From Crambe crambe (Eukaryota; Porifera; Demospongiae; Poecilosclerida; Crambeidae), in contig OZ004584.1 in NCBI GenBank assembly GCA_963924555.1, positions 4,587,001 through 4,651,000 on the forward strand: a DNA stretch of 64,000 bases. Direction: 5' to 3'. This document shows, one piece after another, positions 55,346 through 64,000 of this stretch; within the stretch, counting starts at the first letter, position 1, and every line of letters begins with the position of its first letter. The notes beneath the pieces are model-generated. The model saw only the letters and a program-made list of their open reading frames with translations. It was not told the origin of the DNA and did no database searches. Position numbers and translations under genes: made by a program.

Positions 55346-56227
55346 ATATATCCCACCTAATACATTTACTCCCATAGAGAAAAGTGTTACTGTCATAAAT
55401 TCCCTCCCTTAGGGTAAAGTGCGTTATGACTCATAACGCACAGTCATAACGCACTGTTCCCCAGGCTATGAATAACAACAGTTTTAGGTTTTCTGAAGCT
55501 GACTGTTGGAAGAAGATGATAATGAAGATAATCTATGAGATAATGATCAGATAACATTGTCATTACCTAGCTATTACTAAAGAGTTTATTTCTGTCTCTG
55601 TATTATGTTGGTAGTTTAGCTATAGCTGATTGTTGGAAGAAGATGATTATGAAGTTAACGATCAGTATATAACATTGTCATTAACTATTACTAAAGAATC
55701 TATTTCTGTCTCTGGGTAGTTTATAGCTGATTGTTGGAAAATGAAGAAGTCATCTGGTGCTGGGTCACAAGGAAACTTCTTTTTTTTTTTGCAATTTTCC
55801 ACAAGAAGAAATTATTTCTAAGGCCCATTGGTATTTGGCGTCATACCTTCCGCTAGCTTCGCTGTCGCTAGCAAACACAAAACGTGGGTGGAGGAACTCG
55901 TTAATAGCTGGGTGTGGTGAGCATGGGAGGAGCCTCGTAGTTCGTAGTCTTGCTTGAGAGCACGAGGCTAGAGTTGGCGTCTGAACAACGGCACATCACA
56001 GGACAGGGACAAGCCATGGCAGGAGTTTTCGTTTTGTTTCGTAACTAAGGGGTAGCTACGCTCTAGCTACAGACCGACCAATGAAATCGTGCGCCCTGGG
56101 GATATATAACAGTTAGAACACGGTAGTCCTGGTGATTATAGCCAAATAAACAACCTTATCCTCGGGCTGCGCCCTCGGATTCGGTTGTTTATTGGCCATA
56201 ATCACCAGACTACCGTGTTCTAACTAT
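55346..56227. mobile_element. Insertion of about 880 bp unique to copy 2
   Basis: Copy 1 reads straight across near 24960. The insert contains a palindrome (55418-55455: AGTGCGTTATGAC with GTCATAACGCACT), a repeated segment (GATTGTTGGAAGAAGATGAT at about 55500 and 55630) and the foldback at 56113-56223. May be several nested insertions or a deletion in copy 1. No gene. Confidence 0.6.
56113..56223. repeat. Foldback element, about 42-bp arms
   Basis: TTAGAACACGGTAGTCCTGG and onward through AATAAACAACC is inverted at 56183-56223. The loop contains CTCGGGCTGCGCCCTCGG, itself a small palindrome. Imperfect at two or three positions. Confidence 0.75.
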
Positions 56228-57175
56228 TACTTATGCCCATATATAGCATATTTAGCACTTCAAAGAATTCATAATAGTCAGCAGTATTATAAGGGAGGTT
56301 TTTATTATTATTGAAGGTTGTTTTTTTTTTCTCATTTTTTTCGATATCATTGCAACTGCTATGACTTCACAATTAATTTTTTGAAAACTAGCTCAAAGAG
56401 TGGGTGATCAGTCTGCTGGTGTTTTGAATGTGAAATTATTTGGTCATGAATAAAATTAGAGTACATAGTGAATGATCAAAGTGTCAAGTGAACGTTAGTA
56501 CATTAAATGCAAGCATGATGTACTGTACAGCAGTATTACACAAGGGAGGTTTTTATTGTTGTTCAAAGTTGTTGTTTTTTGTTGTTATTGATGGTTTTTT
56601 GTTGTTGTTTTTTTCTTCATTTTCATTGCAAATGCTATAACTTCACCAAAATTAATTATCCAAAAAAAAACAACAACTACATAGCTCAAAAGAGTGGGTG
56701 ATCAGTCTGCTGGTGTTTTGAATGTGAAATTATTTGGTCATGGATAAAATTAGAGTATCTATAGATAGTGAATGATCAAAGTATCAAGTGAACGTATATA
56801 GCTATTAGTACATTATGCTTTCATCTAAAGGAAGGTACAATTAGGAAATATACACAATAGAAAGTAGTGTGCAAACGTAGGCTTTTATGACATATGAGAC
56901 ACCATTGTAACTGTTTTGACTCACCTGGAAACTTTCACTTGAGTGAATAATTAAGACACCTAAAACAACCTCTGAAATGTGAATGGATAACAAAGGATGC
57001 CTCTCAATAGTAGCTAAACACTGCCTTAATACGATAGCACTCTGCTCCTCTGCAATGGCATCAGGAAAAAAGCTGGGATTAAAGTTGCAGGATGGAGCAG
57101 ACAGATGTCTGTCTCATGGGTGGAGGTGTATTCCCTGGATTTCACCTGATCAGCAACCTACAAATATATAGGAAG

Positions 57176-57273
<98 letters not shown>

Positions 57274-57285
57274 GAGAGAGAGAGA
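57176..57285. repeat. (GA)n microsatellite, copy 2
   Basis: Same locus as 25921-26013 but interrupted by single variants (GATA, GGGA, GCGA). Confidence 0.97.
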
Positions 57286-57784
57286 CGCACAAGCGCAAAC
57301 CATTATGCAAGTAAGAAATGAAGAAGAGTTAAATACTACACAATTTATCACAAATTAATTATGCATGAAACTGTAAAAAAGAATTTTAAGAGTCAGAGCA
57401 CATGGCCAAAAAAAGTATCCTCTGTTATCAGGTACCTAGCTTAAGATTACACTGTACAATATAAATATTTGTTAGCTAAACTTACATATGTCAAGTTTGA
57501 CTATCTAAAATCAACCAATGTGGCAGCTTGCAAACCAGAAATGATCATGACTAAGTTATGGGTCACGTGAGGTAGTGTGAATTGCCACGTGATAGGAAAC
57601 AGCTTAAGGCTTCTAATCTTTGATGTTACCGGACTCCATTAGTGGGAGTGGTCCCTCCCTTTCCAGGAGCTAGCCAATGGGTCGGGACCAAAACCCATGG
57701 CTTAGTGTTGATCGGATTGGGTTCTCCCCTGATGTCTGGTATCAAATGTTGACTAACTCGGATGAATGGGAGTGTTAGGCTTTA

Positions 57785-57908
57785 CACTGTAGTGTGTACT
57801 TTATACCATAGGAATGTTCCCTGTAAACAGATAGGTATGCAGTTTATACCTAATTGTTTACAGAGAGCATTCCTTAGATATGCAATACACACTTTCATTT
57901 TTAGAGTG
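57785..57908. mobile_element. 124-bp hairpin MITE with TA target duplication
   Basis: Copy 1 has the empty site (GCTTTAGTATG near 26540). Here CACTGTAGTGTGTAC opens and AGAGTG closes the insert, with TA on both sides. Inner arms GGAATG...CCTGTAAACA and TGTTTACAG...CATTCC pair. Non-coding. Confidence 0.82.
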
Positions 57909-59279
57909 TAGTATGTAAATAGGCTGTACGTAACTTGGTCCCAATCAGCAGCGCAGTGGACAAGATCATTTCCAAAGTTATTTTCATTTTTTGTTTAATC
58001 TGCTTAAACAACCCCCTCAAACACACACACGCACACTAATAAAGTAAGTGTAGACTATTCAGTGTACACTGCACACCTTGTGTGTACGTGTCCATATTGG
58101 AATATTTTAGTGTGCTTCTGTTTTTACAGTGTGCAATGTTTCCTCTACAGAAAGTAACAGCCTGTTTGATGAATAGCCTTTTTCTATTCAGTATAGGTAG
58201 TTATGATAAATACCATGGAGATGCAGCAGAATCAAAGCAAACTGCTATTACATTTACAGTGGCGGGACCCAGCCTTTTGTCCTTTATAGAAAGGTTATCC
58301 TCTTTTGACATAGAGTGTATAATTATACAAAGGTTCTTTTAGATTGTCCTTTGTTGAGAGGTTTGTCCTCTTTCAGAATGTCAAGTTTCACTGCATTTAC
58401 GAGTTAGTAATTTTATTTTCAGATTAATCGATACTAGGCCCATACCTTCACCATTTAAGTTGTTAATGATTGCAGGTAAAAGGTCATTGAATTTTATCAG
58501 TCATACTAATTTCTCATTACACTTTTAGGATTAATCCTACCATAATTAATATGGTAACTAAGTATACACCTTGTTTGGAATAGATCAGAGTGCTTCCCGA
58601 CCTCACCAGTCACCATAGCCAAAGCTACCCCTTCCTACAAATCATTTCCGCAAGTTGTTTGTATACCCTCAGGCATTGCTGTGTTGCTAGTTTTGTCAGT
58701 TGTGACATACACTCAGTGATACATTTAATGATTTAGGGTAGCGTTCATCTTCTCTCACTTCATGAGATGATGGATCATATGCATATCATAAAAAGTGAAT
58801 TCTTGCTGTATTTACCATCTCTCTATCGAGATTTGAATAACCAAGGAGATTCTGCCTTTGTTTTTTATTTAATGCTCTCTCTATTACAAAAACAATTACT
58901 CTCAATGGAAGTTAAAGTGGTGGAATACCCTCTTACATAACTCTTATCTATAAAAGCAGCTAAATAATATTATTAATGACAAGGCTATTACACAATAATG
59001 ATTTCCCACCTATCATGATCTAATCCTGGAGTAAAGAGGAACACCCCATTTATTAGTGGAAGCTCCATTTCTTGTAGCTATCACTTTATCAAAATAGTGA
59101 TTGTTGTGGTAGCTATTGGGTTGAATCAGCATACTAGAATTTGGGAGGGGGGGGGGATCCTGCCTCAAGGCCTCAAGATGAGAGTGAATGATTCATCAAT
59201 ATCAATTTCATTTCATAAGTGTTGCTTACAGAGTGTCTAGAGTACTGGGACCTAGCTATATGGGCAAAGTGCTGGGCTA

Positions 59280-59426
59280 CAGTGGAACCTCTGAATAAAT
59301 AGAAGACACTTGTTGCTGTCCCACCATAGTGCTTTGTATATTAAATGACTCTGAATAAAGGACAACTCTCTACGTATGAAGGATGATTTCAGTGGCCCTG
59401 ACTCGTCCGTTATTTGGAGGTTCCAC
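59280..59426. mobile_element. MITE with CAGTGGAACCTC ends
   Basis: Left CAGTGGAACCTCTGAATAAA, right inverted GTGGAACCTCCAAATAAC; about 17-bp TIRs. In copy 1 (about 28790-28890) the left end is deleted. The same end also occurs alone at 23516 (CAGTGGAACCTC). Confidence 0.65.
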
Positions 59427-59914
59427 AATAAAGAGTACATACTGTATTTTTATATAACTTCTGCCAGTAGTGTATCAATAGCAGCTGCACAGTAGTGGGT
59501 ACTGTGCAGATAAGCTGAAGCAACCTGGGGGGAGTGGGATGGAGGATGCTTTTATTAATTACCCCGCACGCATGCATAGCAAAGGGTACTAATTTTGGTG
59601 TGGATAATTTTATAATTATAGTACCCAAAAGAAATATTTTAAGGCATTTCGTTCAGAGAAGCGTCTTTGTTATTTTTTAACATCATTACAATAGCTCTAC
59701 GATTAATTTTGTTACCATTCTTTCTTTATTTAATGCGCACTGAAGCCACACCCATATACACAATTATGGTCTAACAGGGTACAAATACTTCTAGTTGACA
59801 TGTGCTATAACTTTTAATGAACTAGCTATAGTACAAAATGCAAAAATAACAATAACAAAATCTATCTCAAAAAAAAATGTCGGTAATAAGGAGACTGGCA
59901 ATACAGCAAGTTAG

Positions 59915-61359
59915 CTACTTTAATAGTTCGAGAATAGATGAATAATCTCTGCGAAAGAAATCGAAAGGTGCTTGCACTACTTTATTATCACAAGATGCTG
60001 GTTTGATGATTTTAAAGAGATTTCCCTTTTGCCGAACATAGGTTTTACAGAGATGCTCACTGTCACCTTTCTCATCATCACGATCCTTGGCATGCTGTAT
60101 TATCAAACATATCAAACCAGCAATGGCTGGTACTGCAAATGAAGAACCAACAACTCCTTGTACTAGACGTCGACTTATTTTGCTGGTGATTTTTTCTAGA
60201 ATCTCACGTAGTTCATTTTCAGGACCTTCTTCTCTTTTCTTCTTCAGTACATTAAAGTCACTTTGGGTAATGAAATCCCAACGCGTTTGATCGTAACGAG
60301 GGTCCAACAGCTCATAAATGATCTCATCCATTTTTTTGATGCAGCGTGGAGCTAGTACTTCTCCATAGCAATACAGGTCCACTCCTGTTGTCTTTGTATC
60401 TTCTGAAAAATGAGCATTTGGTTTTAAGCTCCCAACACTTATGACACTATCGAGTTTAGCAGGAAACTCCAAGTCATGAGTCGTATCTCCACTATTACTG
60501 GCAGAAGCTACTACATATGTGTCAAGTGCCAATTCTTGGATTTTTTCAGTTATTTTTGCTTCCTGTGAATAATCTTTAACCTCTTCACCACATTCGATAA
60601 GACTTCGATCACCTGCTCGTAAGGACATTGAGATGACATCAAACTTGAATTTATCTTTTTTTTGTAGCGTTTCAATCAAGTCTAATGCATAATCCAAATA
60701 CAAGAGAGTATCTTCAGTATCAAGTGGAATTCTGATCATTGTCAATTTAGCATCAGGAGCTACTCCACCAGGATACTTAACACTCTGTAATTTTTGATTG
60801 TGATAAATTACTCCATTTACTGGAGTTCCAACAGCTATCCCAGCAACTGCAGTTGCATGACAATGGGGACTATAACGGTCTTGTGTACAAAAGTCACCAT
60901 CAACTTTCAGTACCTCGTGTGCTAGACGCCCATCTTTAGCCTTGTATATCTGATAACCATTAATGCCTTTCTTTTTCAATGCATAATGTGAGTAGAATCC
61001 ATTGTCGATCATTGCTATTTGTGTTCCTTTTCCTGTTATCCCTTTCTCGTGTACTTTTTTTAACCCCAACTTCACACTTGTAAATGGGAGTTTATCACCC
61101 ACAGAGGATATCAGCTGATCAGGATCAAGGTTAGGTGTGACACTCAAAGTTTGCTGCACGAGTGAAGTATTAGCTCAACATAAATAATACTAAATGTTTT
61201 TAAGTCCTATGCTCCAGTTAAATCAGTCAAAACTTGTTCCCAAATATTCCCCTCCCATTAAAATTTTAGTCTTCTATTTTTTTTTTTGAAGATAAGTATT
61301 CCAGGGAATCCTCAAGCTTACCGATATAATTGGTGGCTTTGAATTTGGTTGCTGCAGCC
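59915..61359 (-). CDS. S8 subtilisin-like serine protease (copy 2)
   Basis: Exons 61322-61359 (LQQPNSKPPIIS) and 59915-61153. Same architecture as the copy at 29371-30828, with all four active-site residues (Asp in MIDNG, His in HATAVAG, Asn in SNSGD, Ser in GSSFAVP). It differs from copy 1 by scattered substitutions (for example Phe for Leu after the catalytic Ser, LDTEDT for LHTKNT) and by a 15-bp in-frame deletion in the small upstream exon. The fact that this deletion keeps the frame and both exons stay open supports a functional gene. The start codon is upstream and unresolved. Substrate unknown. Confidence 0.82.
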
Positions 61360-61451
61360 CTATACAATGGAAAGAGTTTTATTTTAGGCAACAATCAAAA
61401 GTGTCGCATGCTATAGATGTAATGCAGGCCTGTAGCCAGGGGTGGTTTGGA

Positions 61452-61471
61452 GGGGGGGGGGGGGGGGGGGG
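61452..61471. repeat. Poly-G run of about 20 bases
   Basis: Homopolymer at a place where copy 1 has seven G (30920 region: GGAGGGGGGGTC). Part of a GGCCTGTAGCCAGG-type repeat end. Confidence 0.95.
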
Positions 61472-62425
61472 TCAATCAAACCTTTTTTCAAAATAAGCGT
61501 GACTTTATGCTAGCTATAACACTGTCCTACTGAGACTCTAAAGCAGTAGTAAGAAGTATTGTCTGAGATTTTAAAGGATTATAGTGCCTGAGGATTTAAG
61601 TTCAACTTATAAGTCTTGATATGAAAACTGTACAGGTAGCTGGTGAAGTGTGAAGAAGTTTGTGAAGAAGTGGTTCATAATCTTCATACTGCCTCTTACG
61701 TAGCAAAAATGTAAGCTGCGCCAGCTATTAAAATTTAACAAAGTTATCATTAAATGGGGCACAGTTTATCTAAAATGGGTGTGTTTAGGAAAAATTTTCC
61801 ACATGCAAGCGTGTGGATATTTTCACACCCCTTTTTCAAAAACTCTGGCTCTACGGCTGTAATGCTTAAAGCCTACTTGCAGTTGAGTACCACCCTACTG
61901 CCAGACTTGTTTACATAGGCTGAGCCAACAGGAGAGGAGCGAGATACTATTCATATTACCTAGGATGTGGTATCAGGAAGCCAATACATTTCCATTGTAG
62001 GTTTAAAAAAAGTTAAACCATGCCTCACCCTCATGCTGTACAGGATATTATTGCCTTTGTCAGACATTCGGAATATATATGTACAGCCTTCGTAGGCATG
62101 GTTTAACTATTACATAGTTGTGTCAACATGCAAAAAGTCTGGTAGCTATGTGGAAGAGTGGTTATTATTATGGTCATTATGCTACAATCTAGTACTGCCC
62201 ACAGACTAGACTAGCAGTAGTGCAGAGAAAAGTATAAATGCAAAATCAATAATCTAGCTAGTCCAGTTCAAAAACATGTTTTCTTCAATAACATAGCTAA
62301 TAGTCTATCAGGGGGCTGTCCTTGACAAGCTGACCCATTACCATTTTTCATATGGGTTGGGAGAGAAAAGGATCTGTGTTACTGTACTCGCATGTTATTA
62401 GGTGTATGTGCTTATATCTCCACAG

Positions 62426-62514
62426 GAAAGAAACCACTGTTTAACAGCAAGTATGCACCTAATGGCGACAAATTTAGGTGGGCATTAATTAAAGTACCAT
62501 GTGAAGCACCAGCA
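62426..62514 (+). CDS. Candidate internal exon just outside the duplication
   Basis: After the acceptor CTCCACAG the frame reads KKPLFNSKYAPNGDKFRWAL then IKVPCEAPA and ends at a perfect donor GTAAGT. Good splice signals and plausible composition, but no neighbouring exon or domain was found in the remaining 1.5 kb. Confidence 0.4.
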
Positions 62515-64000
62515 GTAAGTGAGAGTTCTGTGCAGAAATAAACAGTGATTACCTATGCACTTAGCTATAAGCATGATGTGCCTAATAATGTGTGAGTACA
62601 GTATTCAATAGTGATTTAGAAATGGTCATCCTATAACCATGCCGAGGATTATGTAATTGTGTTTTCATATCTCATACGTGTCCACCTTGTGTTGAGTAGC
62701 TATATAACTTAGCTTACCAGTGCGAGAGAGAGAGAGAATATTATGGATGGTACAATACGTATATTGGCTGTTTTATTGTGAGCAAAGTGGTCAAATGAGG
62801 GGCTGAAAATTTCGACCAACAAAAATTTATGTATATGAGATTTTCATTGGTCGAAATTTTCATAGACTGACCTCCAAAGAAATCTTTAATTTCGAATCGC
62901 TAGCTAGCTAGCAGTAGCTGGCATCCGGGCTAACCGGCTAGCAGTTTCCTGCCAGGGATTCTCCACTGAAGCCTTGGGATGTAGAGTTGTTCAAGTGTAT
63001 AAACTAGCTCATTTGCTTAGAAGAATTCCTACTTCTATTAGGCCTTGGCTGACGCGTCTGACGCCGGGCCCGCAAGTTACGGCTTTATTAGCAGCCCTTG
63101 TGCAGGGAGAGACAAAGCTGGCTTGAAGTAGAGCCGAAAATCCATACAGCAGCAATGTGTACGTGTGCATGCTTAATAAGGCGAGGGTGTGGTTAATAAT
63201 TTCGAATTTTAATTTTTGAATTTCTGTAAAGCATTTTAATTATACGAAAATTTGGACCATTTGAAAATTTCCAGCTAATGGTATATATAGCTATATCTCG
63301 TACATTCTTTCAGTTCCATATCCTTTGCGATACAGTGACATCATGCTTCGCTCACCACAATGCTTTGCATGGAATTCCCTAGTAGATCATGAGGCGGGGT
63401 TTCCAACTAGTTCATGCTACGAAGTGCCAGCTAAAGCCTAGGGAAGAGCAACAGGGTACCAAAGGTACCGTAGCATAGATAGCTTAGAATAGCTTAGTTT
63501 ATATTTGCATGCGTACATATAAGTAACCTCGGCCCCAGGCATTCTTTTGTGACCTGTCTAAAAGAGAGCCTGGTAGCTATCACATTAGACTTTGAATTTT
63601 GAGGCTTCTGCATATTCCTCATACACTCTCCGTAAATGGATGTTTATTCAAATAATCTGAGCACGAAATAATAAAACCAGCCTAAAGACAGTCTTTTGGA
63701 GCAGAGGTACTGTGGTAGCAAATGGAGGATGACATTAAGAATACAGATTTCTGTGAAAAAGCTGAGCATGCGCAGTCAGTGTGCAGAGGCGGATCTAGGG
63801 AATACTCATTGTATTCCAACGAACTACTCCTATAGCTGGTTGTCTAGACTTTGTTATTGCAGCATTGGCCTTCAGGCACAATGCTAAACTACCGCCAACT
63901 TAGTGCATGTTTTTATATTTAACAGCATGCCACAATGGTTTGCCAATGTGGTTTATATTAGCGTGGCTGGGGTATGTTTTTATATCTTGCGTGGGTGGAT
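62515..64000. other. Non-coding end region with inverted repeats
   Basis: 62805-62863 is a hairpin (GAAAATTTCGACCAA with TTGGTCGAAATTTTC). A fragment of the CCCAGGC...GCCTGG TIR family is at about 63527-63575. No exon supported; short ORFs only. Confidence 0.45.

Larger units (their letters stand above)
44272..62417 (+). repeat. Segmental duplication, copy 2
   Basis: Direct repeat of 24006-31960, expanded to 18.1 kb by a 10-kb Helitron (44577-54582), an insertion of about 880 bp (55346-56227), a 124-bp MITE (57785-57908) and smaller indels. It retains the empty site (58883/58884) of the small Helitron found in copy 1. Confidence 0.95.

Overview
The window looks like nuclear DNA of a demosponge; the style is very like Amphimedon queenslandica (inference, no database used). 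The DNA is AT-rich, full of short palindromes built on TAGCTA, and genes are cut into small exons by short GT-AG introns. Domain types (vitellogenin-N lipid-transfer protein, ZU5-UPA, S8 subtilases, small Cys-rich membrane proteins) are animal. No bacterial operons, tRNAs, rRNAs or CRISPR arrays were seen.

Layout. 1-4.6 kb: mostly non-coding, with a broken S8 subtilase on the minus strand (2129-3448). 4.6-9.4 kb: a transposon graveyard holding a decayed HIRAN-domain ORF, a DDE_1 (pogo/Tigger-type) transposase relic split cleanly by a 1,848-bp TIR element with its own ORFs, and a second element with CpG-rich ends around a minisatellite. 9.6-15.1 kb: the best host gene, a secreted large-lipid-transfer-type protein on the minus strand, in about ten exons that mostly join in phase. 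16.2-24.2 kb: a tandem pair of genes for a small Cys-rich, stalked, single-pass membrane protein; the first copy is broken and the second is readable. A LINE 3' end and two Mutator-like miniature elements lie between them, one of them only 32 bp long.

24.0-62.4 kb is dominated by a direct segmental duplication of about 8 kb (24006-31960 and 44272-62417). Each copy carries an S8 subtilase exon with an intact Asp-His-Asn-Ser set. Each copy was later hit independently by a Helitron of the same family: an 876-bp non-autonomous one in copy 1 and a 10,006-bp element in copy 2 with an uninterrupted 2,362-codon Rep/helicase/tandem-OTU ORF. Each copy preserves the empty site for the insertion in the other, so both Helitron boundaries can be read to the base: 5'-TC, 3'-CTYG, insertion between A and T, no target duplication. 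Between the duplicates lie a ZU5-UPA gene (35420-36975, minus), several small candidate exons, a long tandem-repeat array (38.9-41.6 kb), foldback elements and further Helitron 5' ends.

Most of the window is mobile or repetitive DNA. The host genes (lipid-transfer, Cys-rich membrane protein, ZU5-UPA, S8 subtilases) show no operon-like link to each other. Exon borders are by-eye predictions from splice signals and reading phase; no transcript evidence was available.
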